DNA from: an uncultured Porphyromonadaceae bacterium
GTDB lineage: Bacteria > Bacteroidota > Bacteroidia > Bacteroidales > Muribaculaceae
Length of the DNA: 64,000 nucleotides
Direction of reading: 5' to 3'
Assembly: GCA_902491625.1 (NCBI GenBank)
Contig: CABUIO010000002.1
Location: 62,001 to 126,000 of the forward strand
Shown here: piece after piece, positions 25,951-34,598 of the stretch
Layout: the number at the start of each line of letters is the position of its first letter
Numbering within the stretch: position 1 is the first letter of the stretch
Position numbers and translations under genes: made by a program
The notes under the pieces: generated by a model
The model's input: the letters and a program-made list of their open reading frames with translations, nothing else
The model's database searches: none
Told to the model about the DNA's origin: nothing

Positions 25951-27432
25951 ATGAATACCGGCAACTACGATAGCGAAGCTACAAGATTCCCTGAATCAGT
26001 AGACGAGAATACACATTACGAAGGCGCTCCGGCACCCGAGAAACCCCGCGCCACACCTCCCGCGATCCATCCCGAGGATGCAGCTAAGAGCGTTCAGTCC
26101 GCAGCCGCTCAGAACAAGCCCGAGGCAAAAAGCGCGCAGCCCAAGAAGAAAAGCTCCACAGGCGCCAATGTGGCAAAGAACGTGGCCATCGGCGCAGGAG
26201 CAGGACTCCTGATGGGCACAGCCGCCACTTTCCTCACCAGCATGGCCAGGGCAAATTCTGCAGATGACGCGGCCGATGCCGACAACGTTTCCTCATCTGA
26301 CAACTCGCATCCCGCATGGTCGGACGGCGAGGTGAAAGTCGCCACCTCCGTCAACGACGGAATGTCGTTCAACGAGGCTTTCGCGGCCGCACGAGCCGAA
26401 GTCGGCCCCGGCGGCGCATTCGAATGGCACGGCGGCGTCTACGGCACTTACACAGCTGCCGAATGGAACAACATGTCGGCTGCCGAAAAGGCTGAATACG
26501 GCGACCATTTCTCATGGAACAACGTCGACTCCCACCATACTTCCGCTTCTCACCACACTTCCTCCTCAGCCCATCATTCCGCTCCCTCGCATCAGCCTGC
26601 GTCGCAGGGCGAGACACAGCAGCATTCCGGCGAAAACGGCGGCGGTGGCAGCAGCCAGTCCCACGAGCCCAAGATCGGCGGCAAGGACGAGGACATCGAG
26701 GTCGTGTCCGTCAACCACAATCAGAATCCCGGCGGCGGCCATCAGCCCGCACAGCCGACTCAGCCTACCCAGCCCACTCAGCCCACAAACACCAACGGCG
26801 GTGGCGACGTCGAGGTCATCGGCGTCTTCCATGACGACGACACCGGCTACAACATCGGCGTACTTAACGCCCACGGCCACGGCGCAATGATGATCGACGT
26901 CGACGGCGATCTGAAATTCGACGTCATGGCCGTGGACGTCAACGACAACGGCGAATTCGAGGAGTCGGAAATGGCTCCGGTAAAGGAAAATATCACTGTC
27001 AACGACCTCGGCGGTTTCACCAACGACGCGGCTCCCGCTTCCGAGAAAGGCGTCGGGGAACAGGATGACAATGTCATCACTGTCGACGACGACGATACCG
27101 ATGATACCGACTCCGACAGCATCGATCCTCAAAACGATCGCGAAGGTGACACGACCGATTCGCTCAATGTTTCCGAGGTCGAAGTCAACAGTGTCGAGGA
27201 TCCATCAGGCGAGCAGCGCTCGGTGGAGGAAGGCATCATGGAACACAACATCGTGGAAATTTCCGACGAAGAGCTTTACGCCACGGAAAGCGAGCCTGTT
27301 GACTACGACATCGACGGACTTCCCGCTCCCGGCACCGGCGAGGAATACGGTCCCGACCTCACCGACTACAGCAGCGACGACATGCTTGCCGACGGCGGCA
27401 TTATGGACGACTCATTAGATCCGATGGCATGA
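25951..27432 (+). CDS. Glycine-zipper protein with EF-hand-like loops and His/Pro-rich linker (unknown function)
   Basis: 493 residues from the ATG at 25951 (MNTGNYDSEATRF). Layout: acidic/Pro-rich N-tail; Lys-rich stretch (about 65-76); hydrophobic glycine-zipper (77-98, VAIGAGAGLLMGTAATFLTS); a compact motif at about 139-190 (AFAAARAEVGPGGAFEWHGG ... WNNMSAAEKAEYGDHFSW); His/Ser-rich then Gly-rich linkers; QPT repeats (270-279); two EF-hand-like loops (DVDGDLKFD 316-324, DVNDNGEFEESE 329-340); and a long acidic tail. It is a longer paralogue of the 23650 protein. Its stop overlaps the caspase gene start by four bases (ATGA). I know no function for this architecture; the linkage to protease, FHA and phosphatase is the clue. 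Confidence 0.78.
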   Translation: MNTGNYDSEATRFPESVDENTHYEGAPAPEKPRATPPAIHPEDAAKSVQSAAAQNKPEAKSAQPKKKSSTGANVAKNVAIGAGAGLLMGTAATFLTSMARANSADDAADADNVSSSDNSHPAWSDGEVKVATSVNDGMSFNEAFAAARAEVGPGGAFEWHGGVYGTYTAAEWNNMSAAEKAEYGDHFSWNNVDSHHTSASHHTSSSAHHSAPSHQPASQGETQQHSGENGGGGSSQSHEPKIGGKDEDIEVVSVNHNQNPGGGHQPAQPTQPTQPTQPTNTNGGGDVEVIGVFHDDDTGYNIGVLNAHGHGAMMIDVDGDLKFDVMAVDVNDNGEFEESEMAPVKENITVNDLGGFTNDAAPASEKGVGEQDDNVITVDDDDTDDTDSDSIDPQNDREGDTTDSLNVSEVEVNSVEDPSGEQRSVEEGIMEHNIVEISDEELYATESEPVDYDIDGLPAPGTGEEYGPDLTDYSSDDMLADGGIMDDSLDPMA

Positions 27433-28175
27433 GAAATTCGTTCGTGAAACATCTGCTCCTTGTCCTGCTCATCTGCGCGGGCGCGTTCTCCCTCTCGGCA
27501 AGGACATATCTTGTCTCGGTCGGCATCTCGGACTATTCGCAGTTCCCCGGCAAAGCCGACTATCTGCGCCTCCCGATCAAGGACGCCAAGGATGTGGCAG
27601 ACCTCTATGCGGCAAACACCGATGTGGACTACGCCCTCCTTCTCGACTCCAAGGCCACGCGCAGCCGTATCCTCAAGGCGATAAAGAAGGTCTATGCCAA
27701 GGCCGGAGCGGACGACGCCGTAGTGTTCTATGTCAGCGGACACGGCTATCCGGGCGGTTTCTGTGCCTACGACGGCCGCCTCAGCTTCGCCGAAGTCCGC
27801 AAGGCGATGGCCGTGAGCAAATGTCCCGTCAAGATGATCTTCGCCGACACCTGCCACTCCGGCGGAATGCGTGCCGAGGCTCAGGCGACCTCATCGGCAG
27901 CCTCGGCCGCTGCCAAGAAGGCCAACGTGATGCTCTTCCTCTCCTCGCGCACCAACGAGAATTCTATCGAACGTCCCTCGATGGACAACGGCATGTTCAC
28001 CACCTATCTGCTTGAAGGTCTGCGCGGCAGCGCGGACGCCAACGGCAACAGGCGAATCACCGCCAGAGAGCTTTACGACTACGTCTCGAAAAAAGTCGTG
28101 AGTGATACCCGAGGTGAGCAGCATCCGGTGATGTGGGGCAACTTCAGCGACAACATGATCGTAATGTTCTGGTAA
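27429..28175 (+). CDS. Exported caspase-like cysteine protease (peptidase C14)
   Basis: 248 residues. Signal peptide about 1-24 (AGAFSLSART). The rest is a single C14 p20-like domain with the caspase His in YVSGHG (His105) and the Cys in ADTCHSGG (Cys142), plus a conserved basic/acidic pattern in VGISDY and LRLPIKDAKDV at the start. Metacaspase-like enzymes cut after Arg, Lys or Asp; the specificity here is not readable. There is no prodomain or partner domain. It is translationally coupled to the EF-hand-like protein upstream, and calcium activates many metacaspases, so a link between the two is possible but unproven. Confidence 0.9.
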   Translation: MRNSFVKHLLLVLLICAGAFSLSARTYLVSVGISDYSQFPGKADYLRLPIKDAKDVADLYAANTDVDYALLLDSKATRSRILKAIKKVYAKAGADDAVVFYVSGHGYPGGFCAYDGRLSFAEVRKAMAVSKCPVKMIFADTCHSGGMRAEAQATSSAASAAAKKANVMLFLSSRTNENSIERPSMDNGMFTTYLLEGLRGSADANGNRRITARELYDYVSKKVVSDTRGEQHPVMWGNFSDNMIVMFW

Positions 28176-28191
28176 TATTTCGAAAACAACA

Positions 28192-28737
28192 ATGGACGAG
28201 ATAATCAAGATAAAATGTCCCTTCGACGGCGCGGTACTCTCCGTGAAGAGTTTTCCGGGCATCGAGACCAAGAGTGTGACTTGCCCGATCTGCAAGCACA
28301 AGTATCCTTTCACCCAATTCAAAAAGGTTGTCGAGAAAGCGCCTCAGCCCTCGTGCATGGAACACACGCAGCTCCCCACGGTCAACTTCAACATCGGCAA
28401 ACTCGTGCATCTGGAGTCCGGCGCTTCCTTCACGCTCAAGCCGGGACGCAATGTCATCGGACGCAAAGCCTCCAACTCCACCGCCGACTTCATGATCGAC
28501 ACCGGCGACATGCGCGGTCTCAGCCGATCCCATATCGTTGTGGAAGTCAGGAAAGAGCCGGCGAAAGGATTCGTCCACTACGTTTCCCTCTTCAAGGAAC
28601 GCGTCAACCCCACGAGCGTCAACAATATGCCGCTTCTCTTCGGCGACTGCGTGATTCTCGAAGACGGCGCGACCCTTAAGCTCCCCGACTGCACACTGAA
28701 ATTCCGGCTCGCCGACAGCGAGGCAACCGACATCTAA
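28192..28737 (+). CDS. FHA-domain protein with Cys-rich N-terminus
   Basis: 181 residues, cytoplasmic. The N-terminus has a small Cys cluster (Cys9, Cys31, Cys34, Cys55) that may be a degenerate zinc ribbon. An FHA domain fills about 65-175, with GRNVIGRK (85-92), LSRSH (110-114) and NPTSVNN (139-145), the residues that bind phosphothreonine in this fold. It starts 16 bases after the caspase gene and 15 bases before a PP2C phosphatase gene. It should read phosphothreonine marks made by a Hanks kinase; the nearest such kinase is at 38694-40472. Confidence 0.9.
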   Translation: MDEIIKIKCPFDGAVLSVKSFPGIETKSVTCPICKHKYPFTQFKKVVEKAPQPSCMEHTQLPTVNFNIGKLVHLESGASFTLKPGRNVIGRKASNSTADFMIDTGDMRGLSRSHIVVEVRKEPAKGFVHYVSLFKERVNPTSVNNMPLLFGDCVILEDGATLKLPDCTLKFRLADSEATDI

Positions 28738-28752
28738 TTCAGCCTCTAAGTT

Positions 28753-30102
28753 ATGAAATACAAAATCAAAGTATATAGCATCTACGAGTTCGGCCACCGC
28801 AAGGACGCCACCGGTAATCCTCATCAGGAAGACTGCACATATCCGCTCCACGGACACATGTCGGACTCCGACAGGACGTTCATTCTCTGCGACGGCATGG
28901 GTGGCCACGACGCCGGCGAAGTTGCCAGCGCCACGGTCTGCGAGGCTATGGGCCATTCGATCCATTCCGACGGCCACGACGCAGACGGGATCTTCACCGA
29001 GAAGGATTTCCTGAATGCTCTTGACGTCGCTTACAACGCTCTGGACAAGAAAGACAACGGCGCCGCAAAGAAGATGGGCACCACGATGACTTTCCTGAAA
29101 CTCCATAATCAGGGTGCCACCATCGCCCATATCGGCGACAGCCGCGTCTACCACATCCGTCCCGGAAAGACAGGAAAGGATACAAAAATCCTCTTCGAGA
29201 CCTCCGATCACTCACTCGTCAACGACCTCATCAAGATCGGCGAACTGACAAGGGAGGAGGCTCGCCTCTCCAATCAGAAGAACGTGATCACCAGAGCCAT
29301 GCAGCCGCATCTCTCGCCGCGTCCCAAAGCCGACATCCACACCACCGCCGACATCCGCCCCGGCGACTACTTCTATCTCTGTTCCGACGGAATGCTGGAG
29401 CAGGACGACATGGAGAACGGCTCCACGCTCCGCAACATCTTTTCCGGCCAGGGAGGCGACGATGACAACAAAGTGGAGATCCTGCGCTCCGTGACCGACG
29501 ACAACAATGACAACCATACTGCCATAATCGTCCACATCCTCGACGTGACGGACAACAAGCCTGTGGCGGCACGCCCCAAATCCGACAGGATGGCAACAGT
29601 GAACGATAGCGAAGTCTCCGCAGCCTCCGCGGCTCCCGTTGCGGTTCGCAGACCAAGCCGAGGCAAATCCGCACTGATAGCGTTCTTCGTCGTGGCAGCA
29701 TGTGTCGCCGCCATAATATTCTTCATGAAGAAAGGTGACGATGATAAGAATACGCTGGAAGATGTCAGGCCGCAGACCGAAAAGTCCGCGGTAGCCGCGC
29801 CGGAAAAGACTCAGGTGAATACTCCCGAACCGACCAAGGAAGTCACCGCACACGCCCCTGCCGAGGATATCGCCGCTCCTGCCTCCCCCGCCGCGTCGGT
29901 CCAAAAGCCGACAGAAAAGCCTGCCGCGGCCGCCCCTGCCGCCCAACCCGACAACGCCCCCTCCAAACCCGCAGTCTCCGCGGATGAGATAAGCAAAATC
30001 GGCAAAAAATACAATCCGCCCGCTAAGAGCGACGAGGAAAGCGGCGTAACGGAAAGCGACCAATCCAAAATCAAGAAAATCAACCCCCAACAAGGAAAAT
30101 AA
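28753..30102 (+). CDS. PP2C-family Ser/Thr phosphatase with membrane span and periplasmic tail
   Basis: 449 residues. PP2C domain about 5-265 with metal-binding DGMGGH (47-52), AHIGDSRVYHI (about 117-127) and CSDGM (about 211-215). After a linker comes one span (about 306-325, LIAFFVVAACVAAIIFFMKK), then a Pro/Ala/Lys-rich tail that would lie in the periplasm. The tail has no fold I recognise. The layout mirrors the kinase at 38694 (cytoplasmic enzyme, one span, periplasmic tail). It ends the operon; a transposase gene converges on it with a one-base gap and no terminator is evident between them. Confidence 0.92.
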   Translation: MKYKIKVYSIYEFGHRKDATGNPHQEDCTYPLHGHMSDSDRTFILCDGMGGHDAGEVASATVCEAMGHSIHSDGHDADGIFTEKDFLNALDVAYNALDKKDNGAAKKMGTTMTFLKLHNQGATIAHIGDSRVYHIRPGKTGKDTKILFETSDHSLVNDLIKIGELTREEARLSNQKNVITRAMQPHLSPRPKADIHTTADIRPGDYFYLCSDGMLEQDDMENGSTLRNIFSGQGGDDDNKVEILRSVTDDNNDNHTAIIVHILDVTDNKPVAARPKSDRMATVNDSEVSAASAAPVAVRRPSRGKSALIAFFVVAACVAAIIFFMKKGDDDKNTLEDVRPQTEKSAVAAPEKTQVNTPEPTKEVTAHAPAEDIAAPASPAASVQKPTEKPAAAAPAAQPDNAPSKPAVSADEISKIGKKYNPPAKSDEESGVTESDQSKIKKINPQQGK

Positions 30103-30103
30103 C

Positions 30104-31168
30104 TCAATTCATTCTGAGGCGGATGTCTGCAGGAGCCGAAGCAATGGCAAGAGCCATATCGTTCATCTGATGAAATTCCGAATAACCGGAAGTTGATTTG
30201 CGGCTCACATTCTCAGGCCACGGCGCCAATAACAGCAACCGGCCCGCACTGCACAGATCAAAATCCGCCCCTTTCGGTTTGAATCTATCCTCAAAACCTT
30301 GATTCCGGAGCAAAATCATATTTGCTCCGGTTTCTTTTGCGTAATCCACTATCCGCCTCTCCGCAGGATGGATCGCCGGGGTAATCGGAACAGCGCCTCC
30401 ATCAATCTCCTTTCGACAATGCTCCGAATATGTCCGGAATTCATCCTCGCTCCATCGGCGGTGAATCCGGACAGGCAAAAGATAAATCTCCTTCAACAGA
30501 AATAAGTTCCCGAACGCGGCATATTCATGTCCCGCGATTTCAAGATGCAGATACCTCCTGAACAGATCCGGAAAACGTCTCCTATAGATATATCGGCGTG
30601 GATTGTCCTCCACATAATTTATCGCTCTTTCTAATTGTTCATGACTGAAAATAACCCGATCGTGAAATGTGGAGAAAAGCGTCTTGACTTCCGAAAGTCC
30701 TTGAAGCCTGCCATTTGCCTTGGAGCAAGCCCCGAAGAATCCTGCAAGCTCGCTGCCAAGCTTCCGTTTAAGTCTCTCATTCACACTCAAAACAAAATGA
30801 ATATGATCCGGCATTACGACAAAACGCAAGATCCTCATCTCAGGATGATGAGAAGGGATAGACTGAATTTCATCCTTGATCATTTCGCCCAAGGCAGTAT
30901 GTATGGGAATGATCATCTCCCCCTTTTTAATTTCTGCTGCGCCTGTATCAGGAATCTCAGACAGACGCGGCGAACCCGGAAGCGTCGTCGCTGTGATCAG
31001 ATAAACACCCGGAGCACAGTAATCGTGAAACAAAGCACGCTTTGGACGCTTAGCCGCTCCGACGGTGGGCGCAGGCTCATGTCCCCTCATAAAATCAGGA
31101 AGAGGACGATAAGATGGGAATCCGGACGAATCTGGTCGATCAGCAAAATCCATACGCATCAGAATCAA
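30104..31168 (-). CDS. REP-associated tyrosine transposase (RAYT, Y1 HUH family)
   Basis: 354 residues. A Y1_Tnp (IS200-like HUH) domain covers about 45-220: the HUH motif is in VVMPDHIHFVLS, and the likely catalytic tyrosine lies in INYVEDNPRRYI. The N-terminal YLITATTLPGSPRLS strand fits the family. About 130 extra residues follow the HUH domain, with no fold I recognise. RAYTs are single-copy domesticated transposases that nick and move short REP palindromes. No IS ends flank the gene. Two tandem hairpins lie directly upstream (31180-31239), and GTAG-headed palindromes occur elsewhere in the window. The start is uncertain: ATGs at 31168, 31156 and 31150 are possible. Confidence 0.82.
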   Translation of the reverse strand: MILMRMDFADRPDSSGFPSYRPLPDFMRGHEPAPTVGAAKRPKRALFHDYCAPGVYLITATTLPGSPRLSEIPDTGAAEIKKGEMIIPIHTALGEMIKDEIQSIPSHHPEMRILRFVVMPDHIHFVLSVNERLKRKLGSELAGFFGACSKANGRLQGLSEVKTLFSTFHDRVIFSHEQLERAINYVEDNPRRYIYRRRFPDLFRRYLHLEIAGHEYAAFGNLFLLKEIYLLPVRIHRRWSEDEFRTYSEHCRKEIDGGAVPITPAIHPAERRIVDYAKETGANMILLRNQGFEDRFKPKGADFDLCSAGRLLLLAPWPENVSRKSTSGYSEFHQMNDMALAIASAPADIRLRMN

Positions 31169-31179
31169 AATTAAAAACT

Positions 31180-31239
31180 GTGCCGAGGCGGAAGCCGAGG
31201 AAAAACCTCTCCCTCACCGTGCCGAGGCGGAAGCCGAGG
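31180..31239. repeat. Two tandem hairpin repeats next to the RAYT gene
   Basis: A 21-base unit, GTG plus CCGAGGCGGAAGCCGAGG, occurs at 31180-31200 and 31219-31239 (period 39). The 18-base part folds: CC/GG, two G-A mismatches, GGC/GCC and a GGAA loop. It begins 12 bases from the transposase start and lies between that gene and the carbonic anhydrase gene end. Confidence 0.75.
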
Positions 31240-31251
31240 TCAAAGCCACCG

Positions 31252-31791
31252 TCAGATCGGTCGGAGCTCGCCGGTGGCGGAGTCGATCACGTATCCGGCG
31301 ACGCGGATGTCCGCGGTCATCAGCGGATGATTGCGTATCAGATCCACGGTCTCGCTCACGGATTGTGTGACCTCGTCAAAACCGTGAAGCCACTTGTCGA
31401 GGTCTATGCCGCAATGGCGCATCAGCGAGATGTTGCTCTCCGGCACACCGCGCTCCTTCATAAGATGAAGCATCTCGGCGGCATTCATGCCCTGCACGCC
31501 GCAACCGGTGTGACCAATCACCATAATCTCCTCCACTCCAAGCTCATAGACCGCTATAAGGAGCGAGCGCATCGTTGAATCGAACGGATTGGTAATGACA
31601 CCTCCGGCATTCTTGATAATCTTGACGTCGCCGTTACGCAGCCCTAAAGCTGCAGGAAGCAGCTCAACAAGACGCGTATCCATACACGTCACTATCGCGA
31701 TCTTCTTGTCAGGATATTTCGACGTGAGAAACTTCTCATACTGTTTCTCCGCCACAAACTTTCTGTTATGCTGTAAAATCTCTTCTATCAT
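31252..31791 (-). CDS. Beta-class carbonic anhydrase
   Basis: 179 residues. Interconverts CO2 and bicarbonate in the cytoplasm. Zinc ligands are visible: Cys36 in CMDTR (with Asp38 and Arg40, the catalytic pair) and His94/Cys97 in GHTGCG. The length and the compact form fit the small 'clade D'-like beta carbonic anhydrases. It is the last gene of an operon with the ComM/YifB ATPase (three-base gap), probably without a functional link. Confidence 0.94.
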   Translation of the reverse strand: MIEEILQHNRKFVAEKQYEKFLTSKYPDKKIAIVTCMDTRLVELLPAALGLRNGDVKIIKNAGGVITNPFDSTMRSLLIAVYELGVEEIMVIGHTGCGVQGMNAAEMLHLMKERGVPESNISLMRHCGIDLDKWLHGFDEVTQSVSETVDLIRNHPLMTADIRVAGYVIDSATGELRPI

Positions 31792-31794
31792 AAT

Positions 31795-33363
31795 TCAAGA
31801 GGGTGTGGTGAATGGGAAAGATGAGGTCTGGCCGTAGGATGAACGGTCAAGGTTGCGGTAGCCGATGGCTTCGGCAATATGGGCGGCTTTCACCTCCGGG
31901 CTGTGGTCGAGGTCGGCGATGGTACGCGCAACCTTAAGTATGCGGTCGAAGGCACGTGCGGACATTGAATGGCGCTCCATGGCGTTCTTCAGGCGGCTTA
32001 GCCCTTCGGCGTCAGGCCAGGCATATTGCCGGATCTGCCGCGAGTTCATCTGCGCGTTGCAGTGGATAGTCGGCTCGTCGCGGAAACGTTCGAGCTGCAC
32101 ATTCCGTGCCTCGACGACGCGCGCACGTATCGCCGCGCTGCTCTCGGCAGGCATCGTGTCGGCCATCTCGTCAAACTCCACCGGTGCAATCTCGATCTGC
32201 AAATCAATACGGTCGAGCAGAGGGCCGGAAATGCGGTTCATGTACTTAGCTACGGCACCCGGCGGACATGTGCAGGGTTTCTTGGGATGTCCATACCACC
32301 CGCAGGGACATGGATTCATGCTCGCCACGAGCATGAAGCTTGCGGGATAATCGACTGTGTATTTGGCTCTTGAAACGGTTATCACGCGATCCTCCACAGG
32401 CTGACGCAGCACTTCGAGCACCGTCCTGGGAAATTCCGGAAACTCATCGAGGAAGAGCACGCCGTTATGCGCAAGGCTTATCTCACCGGGCTGAGGTGTG
32501 GAACCTCCTCCGACAAGCGCCACAGGGGAGACAGTGTGATGCGGAGCGCGGAACGGACGCGAGGTCATCAGCATGGAACCGCGACCGAGTTTTCCGGCCA
32601 CGGAGTGTATCTTGGTCGTTTCAAGCGCCTCGGCGAGGCTCAGCGGAGGCAAGATGGAAGGTATGCGCTTGGCCATCATCGACTTGCCGCTGCCGGGACT
32701 TCCCACAAGGAGAATGTTGTGGCCGCCGGCGCAGGCCACCTCAAGAGCACGTTTCACAGCCCACTGCCCCTTCACCTCCGAGAAGTCAAAGTCAAAACTC
32801 CCGGCATGCAGCCGGAACTGCTCGCGTGTGTCGACCACCGTCGGAGCGACCTGCACGCTGCCGTTGAGGAATCCGACTGTCTGCTCCAGATTGCGCATTC
32901 CGTAGATCTCGACATTGTTGACCACTGCGGCTTCGGTGGCGTTGGCTTCCGGCACGATCATGCGTCTGTAGCCAAGTTCACGCGCCTTTATCGCCATCGG
33001 GAGCACGCCCTTCACCGGCAAAATCGAACCGTCGAGACTCAGCTCGCCCGTGACCATATAGTCAGCCATCGCCGCTGCGTCGATGTTTTCGTTGGCCGCA
33101 AGGATGCCGAGCGCCATCGGGAGGTCGAACGCCGCGCCCTCTTTCTTGACATCGGCCGGCGAGAGATTGATCACGAGGCGGCAATGCGGAAAAAGCAGGC
33201 CGCTCTGCTGCATGGCCGAAAGGATGCGCTGGTAGCTCTCCTTGACAGCGGTGTCAGGCAGACCCACGATGGTGAAATTGGTGCCTTTGTCGGCAAGCGC
33301 CTCCACTGTGACCGGGAGGGCGTCGATGCCGTGGACGGCGGCGGAAAATATCTTGGCTAACAT
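31795..33363 (-). CDS. comM: YifB/ComM-family Mg-chelatase-like AAA+ ATPase
   Basis: 522 residues from the ATG at 33363 (MLAKIFSAAVHGID); the longer frame lacks the family N-terminus. A ChlI-like/Lon S16-like domain (about 20-165, with INLSPADVKKEG) is followed by the AAA+ module: Walker A LVGSPGSGKSMMAKR (about 213-227), Walker B VLFLDEFPEF, a sensor region (SMNPCPCGWYG) with a Cys cluster, and the C-terminal Mg-chelatase domain. ComM is a hexameric helicase that drives branch migration during natural transformation. Its presence hints at DNA uptake ability but is not proof. Confidence 0.93.
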   Translation of the reverse strand: MLAKIFSAAVHGIDALPVTVEALADKGTNFTIVGLPDTAVKESYQRILSAMQQSGLLFPHCRLVINLSPADVKKEGAAFDLPMALGILAANENIDAAAMADYMVTGELSLDGSILPVKGVLPMAIKARELGYRRMIVPEANATEAAVVNNVEIYGMRNLEQTVGFLNGSVQVAPTVVDTREQFRLHAGSFDFDFSEVKGQWAVKRALEVACAGGHNILLVGSPGSGKSMMAKRIPSILPPLSLAEALETTKIHSVAGKLGRGSMLMTSRPFRAPHHTVSPVALVGGGSTPQPGEISLAHNGVLFLDEFPEFPRTVLEVLRQPVEDRVITVSRAKYTVDYPASFMLVASMNPCPCGWYGHPKKPCTCPPGAVAKYMNRISGPLLDRIDLQIEIAPVEFDEMADTMPAESSAAIRARVVEARNVQLERFRDEPTIHCNAQMNSRQIRQYAWPDAEGLSRLKNAMERHSMSARAFDRILKVARTIADLDHSPEVKAAHIAEAIGYRNLDRSSYGQTSSFPFTTPS

Positions 33364-33373
33364 GGTGATGACG

Positions 33374-34402
33374 TTATTTTGCTTTTGCAGCCGCGGCAGA
33401 GGCATCCGCGGGGGAAACACCGCGATATATCTGCTTCCCCTTGCGGTCGGCTACTATAATATAAGGCGCGGAAGGAATGGCAAGACGCCGCAGACTGAGA
33501 TTCATCTCGCCTCCGAACGCCCACAACGCCTTGCGCCGCCGGATGGTGTCGTTCTGTGTCATGTATCGCCACTGCACCGTGTCAGGATCCATGAACACAT
33601 CCGCCACCTGCACATCCTCCGGCTGCGAGGCGAGCACGCGGAGCGTGCCCTGATGCGGACCGTCGGAACGGCGCCAGAAATAAAGTATCGTCGCACGCGA
33701 TGCCGCGGGGGAAATCGTCACGGTAGAGTCGCCCCGCGCACGTAGACTTACAGGCGTGACAGCGACTGCCGCGGCCTTCTGCTGCGTGTCGTCGAGCTGC
33801 GTCATCGCCACATGGAGCAGACGCTCCTTGTCCTTGTCGGAGATGTCGAGCATATCCCACAGCTTACGGAATCCTGCCTCGTCGGTATTACGGTGATAGA
33901 ACGACAGAAGGAGCAGAGCCGAGGCACGGTCGTCGGGATTCTCCTTCACAAAGGCCGCGATCGCCGCGTTTACCTTGCCCGGATCGTCAGTCGTGAGAAG
34001 TTGCACATTCTTCGCCATCCACTCGCAGTAGTGCTGCGAGGCATCGTCACCGTTCGCCCTCCATTCGAGAGGAGAATTGTAATCGCCCGAGATTTCAAGT
34101 TTATCACCCTTCTCCACATAAAAGAGATGCAGCATCTTGCCGTCGGCTGCAAGGATCCAGACAAGCGTCGGATAGCGTGTGGCGCCGACCAGCGAGAACT
34201 GTCCGGCATTGCACGGCACGCGCTGCGTCACAAGCTCGTCGTGGCTGTCGCTCAACGCCGTGTAAATGACCGTAAGGTTTCGCGATCCGGCATCCTTCAG
34301 AGTTCCGGAGAAAGTAAATTCATTCTTGCCGCAGCCGCAAAGCAGGACAGCGACCACAGCGACAAGCAGATAGCGATACAAACGTGTAGAAAGATGTTGC
34401 AT
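33374..34402 (-). CDS. Lipoprotein with DUF4369-like N-domain and thioredoxin fold lacking CxxC
   Basis: 342 residues from the ATG at 34402; the longer frame runs into repeat DNA. Lipoprotein signal with LLCGC (Cys about 23). A DUF4369-like beta domain (about 28-120, FTFSGTLKDAGSRNLTVIYT) is followed by a helical part and a thioredoxin-like C-domain (about 220-335). The usual CxxC is replaced by WRRSDG, so disulfide chemistry is unlikely. In relatives the same layout carries an active TlpA-like domain. A -7 box abuts the start codon, suggesting a leaderless message. First gene of the operon with comM and carbonic anhydrase. Confidence 0.82.
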   Translation of the reverse strand: MQHLSTRLYRYLLVAVVAVLLCGCGKNEFTFSGTLKDAGSRNLTVIYTALSDSHDELVTQRVPCNAGQFSLVGATRYPTLVWILAADGKMLHLFYVEKGDKLEISGDYNSPLEWRANGDDASQHYCEWMAKNVQLLTTDDPGKVNAAIAAFVKENPDDRASALLLLSFYHRNTDEAGFRKLWDMLDISDKDKERLLHVAMTQLDDTQQKAAAVAVTPVSLRARGDSTVTISPAASRATILYFWRRSDGPHQGTLRVLASQPEDVQVADVFMDPDTVQWRYMTQNDTIRRRKALWAFGGEMNLSLRRLAIPSAPYIIVADRKGKQIYRGVSPADASAAAAKAK

Positions 34403-34407
34403 ATCTG

Positions 34408-34438
34408 CAAAGTTAGCTAAAGTTAAGCAACACGCAAA
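34408..34438 (-). promoter_or_regulatory. Promoter of the lipoprotein-comM-carbonic anhydrase operon
   Basis: On the minus strand TTTG (34435-34438), 19 bases, TAACTTTG (34408-34415). Only five bases separate the -7 box from the ATG at 34402, so the transcript should begin at or very near the start codon. Confidence 0.75.
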
Positions 34439-34530
34439 AAAAATAGACGACACATAATTCCTGACAGCCCTTTGAGAATCCGGTTTCGCATCGCATACTG
34501 CATTACCATAATACTCACTGCGAGAATGCA

Positions 34531-34598
34531 GACGCGGCGGAGCGTCGAAAGACGCGTGATCTCGATTAACGCCATGTGAAGCTTCGACAGAAGCGAGC
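34531..34598 (+). repeat. Repeat R5, copy 2
   Basis: GGAGCGTCGAAAGACGCG ... ATTAACGCCATGTGAAGC ... GAAGCGAGC, matching copy 1 at 1661-1724. Copy 3 is inverted at 34723-34793, so the two form a stem of about 65 bases with a loop of about 120. The 618-base spacer 34403-35020 has no supported gene. Confidence 0.75.

Noticed and set aside
28144..29211. A 355-residue minus-strand frame over the FHA and PP2C genes
   Set aside because: Both plus-strand genes carry family motifs; the antisense frame has none.
30104..31168. A complete IS200/IS605 element around the transposase
   Set aside because: No tnpB, no second copy and no typical left and right end hairpins with a target site; the extended C-terminus fits a RAYT better.
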